Assembly: GCF_003143775.1 (NCBI RefSeq)
Contig: NZ_QFRJ01000012.1
Coordinates: 1 to 64,000, forward strand
Length of the DNA: 64,000 bases
Source: Brumimicrobium oceani
Lineage (GTDB): Bacteria; Bacteroidota; Bacteroidia; Flavobacteriales_D; Crocinitomicaceae
Direction of reading: 5' to 3'
Below, piece by piece: positions 26,747 through 36,559 of the stretch (position 1 is its first letter; the number at the start of each line of letters is the position of its first letter). The notes under the pieces were generated by a model that was given only the letters and a program-made list of their open reading frames with translations, did not search any database and had not been told where the DNA came from. The position numbers and the translations under genes were made by a program.

Positions 26747-27631
26747 CTATTGCGCTTGAAGATCCTTTAGAATTTCTGTTATAATTTCAGGGTTATCCAC
26801 AGCTGAATAAGTGTTGAATTCTGCACCGTTTTCCCATTCTTTCGCAAAAGCTACATGAACGGTCATTTCTTCATCACAATAGATTCCTAATGGCAATTGA
26901 CATCCACCATCAAGCTTTCTCAAAACCCCTCTTTCTATTCCGATTCGTTTTTCAACCTCTTTATCGTTCATCTCTTCTAATACCTTTGCTAGTTCAGTAT
27001 CTTCCGCTCTGATTTGTAATCCTAAGACTCCTTGAGCCGGACATGGGATAAACATTGTTGGGTCTAAGGTGCTAATTGTTAAATCAGATAAATCTAGATC
27101 TAAACGTTTTACACCAGCCATAGCCAATACTATTGCGTCGTATTGTCCTTCTCGCAATTTGTTGATTCTTGTACCTACATTTCCTCTCAAATCCTTAATT
27201 TCAATGTCGTCTCTGAAGGTGATGAGTTGAGATTTTCTTCTCGCTGAGGAAGTTCCTATTATAGGGTTTTTCTTAATTCCTAATTCTTCATTATTGTCCA
27301 CAGATTCATTTCTAATAAGCAATAATTCTGAAGGGTCTTCTCTATAGGAAACAGCTGCAATTTGCAATCCTTCAGGTGAAGTTGTTTCTAAATCTTTATG
27401 TGAGTGAACGGCTAAATCAATGGTTTTGTCAAGTAGTGCAGCTTCAATTTCTTTGGTAAAAAAACCCTTTCCTTCCATTTTGTCAAAACTCAAGTGTTGA
27501 ATTCGGTCTCCTTGTGTAGAGATTACTTTGATTTCAACTTCTTGTCCTAGTTTTTGTAATTCATCTTTTACAAAATTTGCTTGCCACAATGCAAGGTCAC
27601 TGCCACGTGAACCTATGATTATCTTTTTCAT
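26747..27631 (-). CDS. hemC: Hydroxymethylbilane synthase (porphobilinogen deaminase)
   Basis: This 294-residue enzyme polymerises four porphobilinogens into hydroxymethylbilane. Diagnostic segments are KIIIGSRGSDLALWQ, FTKEIEAALLDKTIDLAVHSHKDLET, GTSSARRKSQL, LRGNVGTRINKL and the dipyrromethane attachment site KLDGGCQLPLG (Cys). It overlaps the hemA end by 4 bp and precedes hemD by 3 bp. The length is normal. Confidence 0.97.
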   Translation of the reverse strand: MKKIIIGSRGSDLALWQANFVKDELQKLGQEVEIKVISTQGDRIQHLSFDKMEGKGFFTKEIEAALLDKTIDLAVHSHKDLETTSPEGLQIAAVSYREDPSELLLIRNESVDNNEELGIKKNPIIGTSSARRKSQLITFRDDIEIKDLRGNVGTRINKLREGQYDAIVLAMAGVKRLDLDLSDLTISTLDPTMFIPCPAQGVLGLQIRAEDTELAKVLEEMNDKEVEKRIGIERGVLRKLDGGCQLPLGIYCDEEMTVHVAFAKEWENGAEFNTYSAVDNPEIITEILKDLQAQ

Positions 27632-28851
27632 TTCTTTAATAATATTTCTTTGGCCATTTTCATTGGAACACTCATGTATTTCTTTTCGAAATATGCCATC
27701 ATTTTTTCTACTGTTTCTCTAGAGTTTTCATCGAGACTTTCAAATTCTTTAGCAAAAACATGTTGTATTGCTGTTGCCTTAATTTCTTTTACTGTTTCAG
27801 GAACTATTCTCATTTTCCTTTCCACTTCACGTTCATGGGCCATTAATTTGAAAATTCCCACCGCCTCTTCGACTATTTCCTCTACATGAATGATTTCTCT
27901 TGCGCGTTTCTCTAAATTCTTGGAGGATATTTTTTGTAAGTAGTCAATCGAAATATAATCTAAAGAAAATTGTTCTGTCACTTTGATGTCAAGATCACTA
28001 GGAATGGCAAGGTCTATTACCATTTTCGAATCTGTATCGCCTTGGAGCAAGTGTTCGTAAAGTACAGGGCTAATAATGGAGGTGTCGGCTCCTGTACAGG
28101 TAATTATGATATCAAACCCTTTGTCGTAAAGGGGTAATTCATTTAAAGAATAAGCACTTCCATTTAGTTGTTGAGCAAGCAATTGAGCCTTGCTTAAAGT
28201 ACGATTGAATACAGAGAAATTTGTGTATCCATGCTTTTTCAAAAAGCGGCTCATGTTTGTATTGGTAACTCCTGCGCCTATGATTAGAATTCGAGCATCT
28301 AAGGGAATATCTTTTTCTCTCAATGTATGGTAAGCCAAGGAAACTACGGATACAGGACTTTGAGCAATACTTGTTTGGGTATAAATGCGTTTAGCCGTTT
28401 CTATTGTATGACGAATCATCAGTCGGATAGAATCTCCTGTAAGTTGATATTCTCTGCAAATATCAAATGATTTCCTAATTTGGGTAATGATTTCTCTTTC
28501 TCCAATTACCATGGAGTCTATGGAAGAGGTTACCTTAATCAGATGTTCTACACCGTGAAAATCTTTATATTTTTCTACTTGGTGACCAAATAAATTGAGT
28601 TGATCTTGATCGAATTCTGGAAAAAGGAATTCCAAGTACTGTTGAAATTCGGGGATTTCAATTTCTTGTTGTTTAGAAATAATAAATTCTACACGGTTGC
28701 AAGTTGAAATATACATCAGCTCATCTAATTCAAACTTCTCCTTTAAGCGGGTAAGCTTTTCCTTTTGATGATCAGGTGCAATATGTAATCTCCCAATCTG
28801 ATTAACCTCAAGCTGGCGATGTGTAAATGCAAATATGTGAATTCCTTCCAC
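27628..28851 (-). CDS. hemA: Glutamyl-tRNA reductase
   Basis: This 407-residue enzyme reduces glutamyl-tRNA to glutamate-1-semialdehyde, the first step of C5 tetrapyrrole synthesis. Its catalytic cysteine lies in YISTCNRVEF, the substrate loop is SSIDSMVIGEREIITQIRKSF, and an NADPH-binding domain with IIGAGVTNTNM follows, ending in a helical dimerisation domain. As first gene of hemA-hemC-hemD it sets flux to haem. The promoter should lie at 28852-29000; no operator was recognised. Confidence 0.96.
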   Translation of the reverse strand: MEGIHIFAFTHRQLEVNQIGRLHIAPDHQKEKLTRLKEKFELDELMYISTCNRVEFIISKQQEIEIPEFQQYLEFLFPEFDQDQLNLFGHQVEKYKDFHGVEHLIKVTSSIDSMVIGEREIITQIRKSFDICREYQLTGDSIRLMIRHTIETAKRIYTQTSIAQSPVSVVSLAYHTLREKDIPLDARILIIGAGVTNTNMSRFLKKHGYTNFSVFNRTLSKAQLLAQQLNGSAYSLNELPLYDKGFDIIITCTGADTSIISPVLYEHLLQGDTDSKMVIDLAIPSDLDIKVTEQFSLDYISIDYLQKISSKNLEKRAREIIHVEEIVEEAVGIFKLMAHEREVERKMRIVPETVKEIKATAIQHVFAKEFESLDENSRETVEKMMAYFEKKYMSVPMKMAKEILLKK

Positions 28852-29008
28852 TCTCTTCTCCCTTATTTTGCTACAAATATCGTGATAAAGCCCGTTTTTA
28901 TTGTCATAGCATTGTCAAATCCTCTTATTTAGAATGTTTTTAAACTATAAAAAGAGTGTTTTGTCTTTTTAACCAAAGGTTTAGGATTGATTTGTCACTG
29001 ACATGCAG

Positions 29009-29611
29009 TTAATTGAAAGTATATTTTAGTCCAACTCCTGAATTGCTCAATGAAAGCTGATCAAAAAATAGATGTTTGGCGTTTTTTCTGTGATTTCGGT
29101 GTCTCAGGTATTGAAATGTATCGAAAATCAGTAAAAAACCACCTTGAAGCAGTAGTGCATTTCCATACCCCTTAAACCTTGAATAATTTTTTTGGTTTTT
29201 TTCTGTTATTGATTGCAGTAAGGCTCCTGAACCAATATACAGCATGTTTAATCCATTGTTGATCAAATATATTTGTTCTGTTGAATATTGTTTGTTAATG
29301 AGCTCCCCAGGACTCACCTTTTTCGCGTTGGTTGCGTTGGAAGTAAATAGTCCTGGAACTGCTATTCCTAGGTTAACAATGTTCCAAAAGACATTCATCT
29401 GATGAAAGTATTGGCTTTCTCCTTCGGTGGTTGCCCAGCCAATTGAACCAATAGTAATGTTTGCAGCAGCCCAAGAAGACAAAACAAGCATTCCAGTTTT
29501 GTTGATTCGCAATCTGTCTTTATTGAATTCGGTATTGCTTTTTAATTGAGAGAGGACATTTAGTGAAAAACCCAATGACAAAATGAAAATTATTATTTTA
29601 CTATTGATCAT
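29009..29611 (-). CDS. Hypothetical membrane protein with signal sequence
   Basis: This 200-residue protein starts with a signal-like hydrophobic segment (residues 4-21, ending LSQ) and has several further hydrophobic stretches (about 42-60, 75-93, 117-135 and 152-168), then a polar tail ending in GVGLKYTFN. It resembles a Bacteroidota family of unknown function (possibly DUF6992), from memory only. It stands alone, transcribed toward hemA. Confidence 0.62.
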   Translation of the reverse strand: MINSKIIIFILSLGFSLNVLSQLKSNTEFNKDRLRINKTGMLVLSSWAAANITIGSIGWATTEGESQYFHQMNVFWNIVNLGIAVPGLFTSNATNAKKVSPGELINKQYSTEQIYLINNGLNMLYIGSGALLQSITEKNQKNYSRFKGYGNALLLQGGFLLIFDTFQYLRHRNHRKNAKHLFFDQLSLSNSGVGLKYTFN

Positions 29612-29854
29612 AATATTAGAATTGATTCCTTAGGTAAACACCAATTTGCATTCAGAGTTTAAATCTTTATTTACAGCTCTTGTAGATCTCATCGTCAGTT
29701 GTCGTCCTGGTTTTGGTGGAAAACCCTCGTTTTCAGCAATGGAGGGATGTGGATTAATTAAGGAGAATATCATTTTCTAGTATAAGGAATGAACTGTAGG
29801 TAAAAGACCGGACAAACAGAATTTTAAAACGTCCTATTTCTAGAGTAATTTATG

Positions 29855-29891
29855 GAAATAAAAAAGGTCCACTTTTAGGGAAAAGTGGACC
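29855..29891 (-). terminator. Intrinsic terminator after the 119-residue acidic protein gene
   Basis: On the minus strand an 11-bp perfect stem (GGTCCACTTTT / AAAAGTGGACC at 29866-29891) with a 4-nt loop is followed by TTTTTTATTT. It lies about 30 bp after the stop codon of the gene at 29920-30279. Confidence 0.9.
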
Positions 29892-29919
29892 AAATATATT
29901 AGCTGTTTAATCTATAATT

Positions 29920-30279
29920 CTAGTAAAGCTCTTCCTTTAAAGCTGTGCGGTAATCCTTAATTTCTTCTCTATTGATTTTATGATCAGAATTTAGCATCAG
30001 GTTCAACAGGTTTAATAAATTTTCTTTATCGTCGATTTCTAAAGGAAATTCTCCACCTTCTTCATCTTCTTCCCACAATGCTTGAACATCATAAGCTTCA
30101 TTTTCTTTGAGGTATTCGAAAGTTAAACGTGTAACTTTTGCCAATAGAGGATCTGTTTCTTTTAACGCTAGTTCTCTCAATTCAGTTAATTCCTGAATCA
30201 AATTCTCTGCAAGTACGCCTTCTTTTTCAACTAAAGCGATGATCTTTTCTATTTTTTTATTTGCTATACCTGTCTTCAT
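29920..30279 (-). CDS. Acidic helical protein of unknown function
   Basis: This 119-residue soluble protein is strongly acidic and mostly helical (AENLIQELTELRELALKETD, LWEEDEEGGEFPLEID, KENLLNLLNLMLNSDHKINREEIKDYRTAL). There is no signal, membrane segment or known motif. It has its own strong terminator, which supports it being a real, monocistronic gene. The function is unknown. Confidence 0.72.
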   Translation of the reverse strand: MKTGIANKKIEKIIALVEKEGVLAENLIQELTELRELALKETDPLLAKVTRLTFEYLKENEAYDVQALWEEDEEGGEFPLEIDDKENLLNLLNLMLNSDHKINREEIKDYRTALKEELY

Positions 30280-30347
30280 AACCTTCTTAAAATTTAGAAC
30301 ACAAATTTAATACCTTAAAGCAATTAACCGCATGATTTGTCTATTTT

Positions 30348-30929
30348 TTAATTGAACTTGTAAATCACTCCAATATTAGCTCCGAAAATTGTAGTGTTTG
30401 AATTACTTTGGCCAGTAGAGTTGCCAAATTCATCTGTCTGGATGGTGCTAGGAGTAAATGCAATGTGATACTTCGCTGTTAGATCAATAAATATATTTTC
30501 TGTGATTTCTAAGCTTATCCCAGCTTTAGGTTGGAAACCGAAATAAGATTCACTTGCACTGGTACCAAACGCTTCACTTTTAAATCTATAGATCCCTAAA
30601 TTTAATCCTGCGTAAGGTTGAATTTTGTCTGTTAGAAACTTGTAATGACCCCCAATTGTAACAGGCATAACGTTGGATTTAATGTCTATCGTTCCAAAAA
30701 AAGGAATGCTTAAACTTTCTTTTCTATTTAGTGATTCTAGTAAAATTTCGGCTGTAATGTTTTCCGTAATGTCGTAAGTTACTCCCACATCAAAACCTAG
30801 ATGCATGTTAGAGGCATTGTCATTTAGCGGTTCACCTAATGCAAATCCACCCTTAATTCCGATTTGAGAGATAGCTGTTGCTGAGAAAAACAAAATCAGC
30901 AATGATGTAATTAGTAAATTTCTTTTCAT
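30348..30929 (-). CDS. Outer membrane beta-barrel protein (OmpA/OmpX-like porin family)
   Basis: This 193-residue protein has a cleavable signal (MKRNLLITSLLILFFSATAIS) and barrel-type alternation (GIKGGFALGEPL, LGFDVGVTYDITENITAEILLES, GHYKFLTDKIQPYAGLNLGIYRF, FGFQPKAGISLEITENIFIDLTAKYHIAF). It ends in ANIGVIYKFN, which fits the aromatic C-terminal outer-membrane sorting signal. The length fits an eight-stranded barrel. The role is unknown. Confidence 0.85.
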   Translation of the reverse strand: MKRNLLITSLLILFFSATAISQIGIKGGFALGEPLNDNASNMHLGFDVGVTYDITENITAEILLESLNRKESLSIPFFGTIDIKSNVMPVTIGGHYKFLTDKIQPYAGLNLGIYRFKSEAFGTSASESYFGFQPKAGISLEITENIFIDLTAKYHIAFTPSTIQTDEFGNSTGQSNSNTTIFGANIGVIYKFN

Positions 30930-31040
30930 GATTGTTTATTTTAGTGAGCTCATAAAGCTAATCAAATTAGCTCAATAAACAGTGCGTTTCCGTTAGTCGT
31001 TTTTCCATGATCCGCCTACTTGGGTTTACTTTAAACCAAA

Positions 31041-31067
31041 AAAAAGCCATCCGAAGATGACTTTTTT
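31041..31067. terminator. Terminator hairpin after accC
   Basis: AAGCCATC (31045-31052) and GATGACTT (31056-31063) pair with one mismatch around a 3-nt CGA loop, flanked by A and T runs on both sides, so it can work in either direction. It lies about 25 bp beyond the accC stop codon and ends the fatty-acid operon. Confidence 0.75.
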
Positions 31068-31087
31068 GTTTTGTCTCGAGACAAATA

Positions 31088-32422
31088 TTAGAATTTGAAT
31101 TCATCCATGAAGGCAGTTGTAAAATCTCCTGCATTAAACTTCTCATCTACCATTAATTTTTGGTGGAATGGAATAGTGCTTTTTACGCCTTCGATAATAT
31201 ATTCATCCAAAGCACGACGCATTTTAAGAATTGCTTCTTCACGTGTTTGTGCTACTGTAATTAGTTTTGCAATCATCGAATCGTAGTGCGCTGGGATTGT
31301 ATATCCTGCATAAACATGCGTATCAATACGAATTCCATGTCCACCGGGTTCGTGATATTCTGTGATTTTCCCTGGAGAAGGACGGAAGTTATTATAGGGA
31401 TCCTCAGCGTTGATTCTACATTGAATCGCGTGCATGATAGGCTCATAATTTTTACCGCTAATTTTGCTTCCTGCTGCCAGTTTAATTTGCTCTTTAATCA
31501 AGTCAAAGTTAATTACCTCTTCAGTAATTGTGTGTTCGACCTGAATACGTGTATTCATTTCCATGAAATAAAAATCTCTGTTTTTATCAACAAGGAATTC
31601 TACAGTACCAACACCTTCATATTTTACAGCTTTTGCTGCTTTAATAGCTGCTGCTCCCATCTCCTTACGTAACTTTTTAGTCATGAATGGAGAAGGAGTT
31701 TCTTCTACTAATTTTTGGTGACGACGTTGAATAGAACAGTCACGTTCTGAAAGGTGACAAACGTTTCCGAATTGGTCTCCGGCGATTTGGATTTCGATAT
31801 GGCGAGGCATTTCGATGTACTTTTCCATATACAATCCATCGTTAGAAAACGCTGCTTTAGATTCTTGACGTGCAGAATCCCATGCTGCTTCCATTTCTTC
31901 TTTTTTCCAAACAATTCGCATTCCTTTACCACCACCACCGGCAGTTGCTTTTAGGATTACCGGATATTTAATTTTATCTGCGATTTTGTAAGTTTCTTCT
32001 AAGTTTTTTAGAAGACCTTTAGAACCAGGAATACAAGGAACACCTGCTTTAATCATTGTTGCTTTAGCGTTTGCTTTATCTCCCATTCCATCAATTTGTT
32101 CTGGGGTAGCTCCAATAAATTTTATATTGTGTTCTTGACAAACTCTTGAAAACTTAGCGTTTTCAGAAAGGAATCCATATCCTGGGTGAATTGCATCAGC
32201 ATTTGTAATTTCTGCTGCAGCAATAATATTTGGTATTTGTAAATAGGATAATGAGCTTGATGCTGGACCTATACATACAGCCTCATCGGCGAAACGAACA
32301 TGCAAACTTTCCTTGTCTGCTATACTATATACAGCGACAGTTTTAATTCCCATTTCCTTACATGTTCTAATAACACGTAAGGCGATTTCGCCCCTATTGG
32401 CAATCAATATTTTTTTGAACAT
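31088..32422 (-). CDS. accC: Acetyl-CoA carboxylase, biotin carboxylase subunit
   Basis: This 444-residue ATP-grasp enzyme carboxylates biotin on AccB. It has the N-terminal [18 protein letters not shown], the glycine loop [48 protein letters not shown], and [28 protein letters not shown]. The length matches stand-alone AccC. It is the last gene of the operon, 50 bp after accB, and is followed by a terminator hairpin. Confidence 0.97.
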   Translation of the reverse strand: MFKKILIANRGEIALRVIRTCKEMGIKTVAVYSIADKESLHVRFADEAVCIGPASSSLSYLQIPNIIAAAEITNADAIHPGYGFLSENAKFSRVCQEHNIKFIGATPEQIDGMGDKANAKATMIKAGVPCIPGSKGLLKNLEETYKIADKIKYPVILKATAGGGGKGMRIVWKKEEMEAAWDSARQESKAAFSNDGLYMEKYIEMPRHIEIQIAGDQFGNVCHLSERDCSIQRRHQKLVEETPSPFMTKKLRKEMGAAAIKAAKAVKYEGVGTVEFLVDKNRDFYFMEMNTRIQVEHTITEEVINFDLIKEQIKLAAGSKISGKNYEPIMHAIQCRINAEDPYNNFRPSPGKITEYHEPGGHGIRIDTHVYAGYTIPAHYDSMIAKLITVAQTREEAILKMRRALDEYIIEGVKSTIPFHQKLMVDEKFNAGDFTTAFMDEFKF

Positions 32423-32472
32423 GCCTTTTGGGTGTTTAGTTTTGCTTAAAATAATTCTAGCGCTTAAATTAA

Positions 32473-32985
32473 TTACGACGGATCAACTAAAAATAATGGT
32501 TGATCGTATTCTACAGGAGTAGCATCATCAACTAGAACTTTGATAATTTTACCTTGTACTTCTGCTTCAATCTCATTAAACAATTTCATTGCTTCAATGA
32601 TGCAAACAGGGTCACCGTTTTTAATTGTACTTCCTACCTCTACAAATACTGGCTTGTCAGGAGATGGAGAACGGTAGAATGTTCCAATCATTGGGGATTT
32701 TACTGTTATGTATTTACTTTCGTCCTCAGTTGCAGTTTCTTTTTTAGCTTCTGCCGCTGGAGCAGGGGCCGCTGCTGGAGCTGCTTGAGGCAATTGAGCT
32801 GAAGCTTGAGGTATTGCTTGCATCGGTTGTTGTATGTAAACAACCTTTTCTTGTGCTTCTTCTTTGCTTCTTTTTGGCTCAGACTTTATTGTAATTTTAA
32901 AGTCTTTTTCTTCGATTTCTACTTCTGTAACGCCAGACTTAGAAACGAATTTAATTAGTTCTTGAATTTCTTTTTGATTCATCAT
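32473..32985 (-). CDS. accB: Acetyl-CoA carboxylase biotin carboxyl carrier protein
   Basis: This 170-residue protein has an N-terminal segment ([22 protein letters not shown]), an Ala/Pro-rich linker (about residues 53-82) and a C-terminal biotinyl domain. The biotin attachment site is [12 protein letters not shown], with Phe where many bacteria have Met. It carries carboxybiotin between AccC and the carboxyltransferase. It lies between fabH and accC in the same operon. Confidence 0.96.
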   Translation of the reverse strand: MMNQKEIQELIKFVSKSGVTEVEIEEKDFKITIKSEPKRSKEEAQEKVVYIQQPMQAIPQASAQLPQAAPAAAPAPAAEAKKETATEDESKYITVKSPMIGTFYRSPSPDKPVFVEVGSTIKNGDPVCIIEAMKLFNEIEAEVQGKIIKVLVDDATPVEYDQPLFLVDPS

Positions 32986-33020
32986 GTGTGAATATTTATA
33001 GGATAAATGTACGTATTTTT

Positions 33021-34013
33021 TTAAGAATTATAGGCCCACTTGAGGTAAATTGCTCCCCAAGTAAAACCTCCACCAAATGCGGAGAGCACTATGTTATCAC
33101 CTTTTTTGAGTTTTTTCTCCCAGTCCCAAAGGCATAGAGGAAGTGTTCCTGCAGTGGTGTTACCATATTTTTGAATGTTGATCATCACCTTGTCTTTTGA
33201 TAATCCCATGCGATTTGCTGTTGCATCAATTATACGCAAATTGGCTTGATGTGGAACCAACCAATCTACATTATCGGCAGTTAAATTGTTACGCTCCATG
33301 ATTTCAGCAGACACATCTGCCATGTTGGTAACTGCAAATTTGAAAACTGCTTTTCCTTCTTGGTAAACATAGTGTAAACGTTCGTCTACCGTTTTTTGGC
33401 TTGCTGGAAGTTTTGATCCACCAGCAGGTTGTACCAAATATTTTCTACCTTCTCCGTCACTTTTCAGAATGCTGTCAACGACACCATAACCTTCTTCATT
33501 TGGTTCCAATAAAACAGCACCTCCACCATCTCCAAAAATCACACATGTAGCGCGATCTTCATAATCGATTATAGAGGACATTTTATCTGCACCTACGACA
33601 ATAACTTTTTTATATTTCCCTGTTTCAATGAACTGAGAACCGGTAGTTAGAGCATATATGAATCCAGAACAAGCTGCGTTTACATCAAAACTCCAAGCAT
33701 TTTTCATTCCTGTTCTATCAGAAATAATGTTTGCAGTTGCTGGAAAAGGGTGGTCTGGGGTAACAGTAGCACAAATAACTAGGTCAATTTCTTCTGGAGA
33801 AATTCCTTTTTTCTTAAGAAGCCCATTCACAGCAGCTACTCCAATGTCTGAAGTAGGATTACCGTCGCCAAGCATTCTCCTTTCTTTAATTCCTGTTCGA
33901 GAAGTGATCCACTCATCTGTTGTGTCAATCATCTTCTCAAGGTCCTTGTTTGTAAGAACATTTTCTGGGACAAACCCATGAACACCTGTTATTGCTGCTG
34001 TAATTTTTTTCAT
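33021..34013 (-). CDS. fabH: Beta-ketoacyl-ACP synthase III
   Basis: This 330-residue condensing enzyme starts fatty-acid synthesis by joining acyl-CoA to malonyl-ACP. The catalytic Cys-His-Asn triad is in [25 protein letters not shown] and [10 protein letters not shown]. The TRTGIKERR loop near residue 40 is also typical. It shares its start with the plsX stop region (they meet at 34013) and is 35 bp upstream of accB. Confidence 0.97.
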   Translation of the reverse strand: MKKITAAITGVHGFVPENVLTNKDLEKMIDTTDEWITSRTGIKERRMLGDGNPTSDIGVAAVNGLLKKKGISPEEIDLVICATVTPDHPFPATANIISDRTGMKNAWSFDVNAACSGFIYALTTGSQFIETGKYKKVIVVGADKMSSIIDYEDRATCVIFGDGGGAVLLEPNEEGYGVVDSILKSDGEGRKYLVQPAGGSKLPASQKTVDERLHYVYQEGKAVFKFAVTNMADVSAEIMERNNLTADNVDWLVPHQANLRIIDATANRMGLSKDKVMINIQKYGNTTAGTLPLCLWDWEKKLKKGDNIVLSAFGGGFTWGAIYLKWAYNS

Positions 34014-34951
34014 TATTTAAAAGCTTCTTTAATCTTTTTAGTTAATTCAGAACTCGCAACATCATGTGCAAGGCACATCATGTTTTTTACTGCAATGTCG
34101 TTAGAGATTCCGTGACCAATAATTACATCTGAATTAACGCCCAATATAGGAGTTCCACCGTAATTTTCATAATTAAAGCGATCCAAGTAGTTGTCTTTTA
34201 TTCCCAACTCCTTTGTAATGGAGTACATTCCTTCGGCTTGTTTTAAAACGATATTGCCTGTAAACCCATCACACACCACAACATCTGCTTTACCTGTAAA
34301 TAAATCTCGGCCTTCGATGTTTCCAACAAAATTGAAATCTTCGCTGCCTTTCATTAATTTATAAGCGGTTTGCGTGAGTAGATTACCTTTACCTTCTTCT
34401 TCACCAATATTTAGTAATCCAACACGCGGGTTGTCGATGTTCATTACGCTTTTGGCATAAATAGAACCTAAACTAGCAAATTGGTATAACACATCTGGTT
34501 TACAATCTGCGTTTGAACCTACATCCAAGATGATGGAGTTTTGTCCATTCACAATAGGTAACACAGAGGTAATACAAGGACGAATTACACCAGGAATGGC
34601 GTTTACTTTATACATAGAACCAACAAGCATAGCACCGGTATTACCTGTGCTAGCGAAGGAGTCTATTTTTTTTTGGGCTAAAAGTTCAAAACCAACAGAG
34701 ATTGAACTGTTAGGTTTTTGGGGTATAGCGCGAGTAGGATGATCCTCCATCGTAATGATGTCTGGAGCATTAACCACAGAAATACGGTCTGAAACAAACT
34801 CTTTTTCTTTCAAAATTGAGCGTATCTCATCCTCACGACCGATGAGTACTAACTCTACATCGTCGGGCAGTTGTTCTAGGGCCAAAATTGCGCCAAGAAC
34901 ATTTGCTCTTGGCGCAAAATCGCCACCACTAATATCTAATCCAAGTTTCAT
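34013..34951 (-). CDS. plsX: Phosphate acyltransferase PlsX
   Basis: This 312-residue enzyme converts acyl-ACP to acyl-phosphate for phospholipid synthesis. PlsX landmarks are [25 protein letters not shown]-type [53 protein letters not shown] and [13 protein letters not shown]. The first motif reads SGGDFAP where many family members have MGGDxAP. It lies between rpmF and fabH, the classic order linking ribosomal protein L32 to lipid synthesis. Confidence 0.96.
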   Translation of the reverse strand: MKLGLDISGGDFAPRANVLGAILALEQLPDDVELVLIGREDEIRSILKEKEFVSDRISVVNAPDIITMEDHPTRAIPQKPNSSISVGFELLAQKKIDSFASTGNTGAMLVGSMYKVNAIPGVIRPCITSVLPIVNGQNSIILDVGSNADCKPDVLYQFASLGSIYAKSVMNIDNPRVGLLNIGEEEGKGNLLTQTAYKLMKGSEDFNFVGNIEGRDLFTGKADVVVCDGFTGNIVLKQAEGMYSITKELGIKDNYLDRFNYENYGGTPILGVNSDVIIGHGISNDIAVKNMMCLAHDVASSELTKKIKEAFK

Positions 34952-34988
34952 AAGTGTGAATACACTTTAAATGTGCTGGATAAGCAAA

Positions 34989-35180
34989 TTATACTGCTAC
35001 TTCTTTCTCAGCAATTACTTGACCTTTATAGTAAAGTTTTCCTTCGTACCAGTGCGCACGGTGGAATAAATGCGGTTGTCCTGTTGTTGGACAAGTTGAG
35101 ATGTTTCCAGCTACTGCTTTTTTGTGTGTACGTCTTTTATCTCTTCTTGTTGTCGACGTTCTTCTTTTTGGATGTGCCAT
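34989..35180 (-). CDS. rpmF: 50S ribosomal protein L32
   Basis: This 63-residue basic protein has the invariant start [22 protein letters not shown] and the segment [15 protein letters not shown]. Only one cysteine is present, so this is the zinc-free form. It lies 37 bp upstream of plsX and 21 bp downstream of the DUF177 gene. Confidence 0.97.
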   Translation of the reverse strand: MAHPKRRTSTTRRDKRRTHKKAVAGNISTCPTTGQPHLFHRAHWYEGKLYYKGQVIAEKEVAV

Positions 35181-35201
35181 TTTACTTTATATTTAAGATT
35201 T

Positions 35202-35741
35202 TTAATTCAAATTTCTTAATGCGTCCCAACGCGGGTCTGTATCGTCCTCTTCGTCGGTATCATCTTCTTCATTGTATTCTGATGAATCAACGTACTTATC
35301 TATTAAATCCAACATTTCTTCGTTGCATTCGTCTTCGTCGTGAACCGTTCTACTGGGCAAGGCCACTGTTAATAGTTCATATATTGTAGACGATATATCA
35401 ATCGTAAATGCGGAAATAGGAAGAATAATTAAATTTTCATCCACACTTTCATCTTCGCCAAACTTGTAAACAATTTGATGCGAAACTTCCACCGGGACGT
35501 CCATTAATTCTGTACAACGATCGCATGGTTTTTGAACTGTACCTGACATTTCAAAATCACCAATTAACATTGTATCTTTCTTATTCAATTGAAAGTCGAT
35601 TTTTACATCGCCACCTTCAATAATAGAATACGCTAACTCTTCAAAGAACGCTGTTGTTATATTGAACTCAAACGAATGTTTTCCATTCTTTAAGCCCTCA
35701 AACGGTATAATAAACTCTTTATTCGAAGCCATAATGTCCAA
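35202..35741 (-). CDS. yceD: DUF177/YceD family protein, 23S rRNA accumulation factor
   Basis: This 179-residue acidic protein has the DUF177 core MSGTVQKPCDRCTELMDVPVEVSHQIVYKF and a C-terminal acidic tail (EEDDTDEEDDTD). YceD homologues precede rpmF almost everywhere and are needed for normal 23S rRNA levels. Here it is the first gene of the duf177-rpmF-plsX-fabH-accB-accC operon, so the promoter should lie in 35742-35932, shared with the divergent sfp-like gene. Confidence 0.92.
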   Translation of the reverse strand: MDIMASNKEFIIPFEGLKNGKHSFEFNITTAFFEELAYSIIEGGDVKIDFQLNKKDTMLIGDFEMSGTVQKPCDRCTELMDVPVEVSHQIVYKFGEDESVDENLIILPISAFTIDISSTIYELLTVALPSRTVHDEDECNEEMLDLIDKYVDSSEYNEEDDTDEEDDTDPRWDALRNLN

Positions 35742-35932
35742 AAAATTTGGAGTGCAAATGTATAAAAATATATAGACATCGCACTTCTTCTTACAAAAGA
35801 ATCTACAAAGTTACTCAATTTTCAGCTAAACAAGTTATGAACACTTGTTAACTTTTATTTTTTTGTTGTTTTCTGTGCTATTATTATATTTCAAAATCAG
35901 CTTTTACGCGGGCAAATGTTAATTTTACAACT

Positions 35933-36559
35933 ATGTTTCACACAGAAAAAATTAAATACGGACCTGTTTCGGTGTTTCTGCTCTATTACGAAGATTTTGT
36001 AACGGAGGAACACTTACACAATCTTTTGCCTGCGGAACAACTAAAGCTGGCCACACTAAAACACCCGGCAAGAAGAAGAGAATATGTGGCTACACGGGTT
36101 TTAAGAACCATGCACTTTGGAAACGAAGCAATTCTGTACTCGGATATCGGAGCACCCTATGTGGATGGCGAAGGATTTATCTCGATATCTCATGCAAATC
36201 ATGTTGTGGGAATGGCCTATTGTGAAACTTTTCAAGTCGGCTTGGACTTAGAGCCAATCCATGAAAAGGTGATGCGGGTGAAGCATAAGTTTTTAAGCAA
36301 AGAAGAAGAAGAATTAACCGATACCTCATCTGTGGAGGAAATGATTAAGGTTTGGTCTGGTAAAGAAGCTTTGTACAAACTAGCTGGACGGAAGGAAATT
36401 ATATTTGCAGAAAATTTACTGCTCACCAGATTGGATGAATTGAAATGGAAGGGAGGCATATATTTTCCAAACAATAAAAAAGAGGTAGAGCTCATTTTAG
36501 ATAGAAAAAACAACTTTGTAATTTCAATTAATGCATCACCAGTCTATGAAGTCAACTAA
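35933..36559 (+). CDS. 4'-phosphopantetheinyl transferase (Sfp-type)
   Basis: This 208-residue enzyme attaches the phosphopantetheine arm of CoA to carrier proteins. Diagnostic segments are AYCETFQVGLDLEPIHEKV (Mg-binding GxD) and VWSGKEALYKLAG (WxxKEA). ISISHANHVVGMAYC matches the upstream SxSH motif. Length is typical of the Sfp/HetI group. It overlaps the GGGP synthase gene at its 3' end by about 14 bp and is divergent from the fatty-acid operon, whose ACP it may activate. Confidence 0.93.
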   Translation: MFHTEKIKYGPVSVFLLYYEDFVTEEHLHNLLPAEQLKLATLKHPARRREYVATRVLRTMHFGNEAILYSDIGAPYVDGEGFISISHANHVVGMAYCETFQVGLDLEPIHEKVMRVKHKFLSKEEEELTDTSSVEEMIKVWSGKEALYKLAGRKEIIFAENLLLTRLDELKWKGGIYFPNNKKEVELILDRKNNFVISINASPVYEVN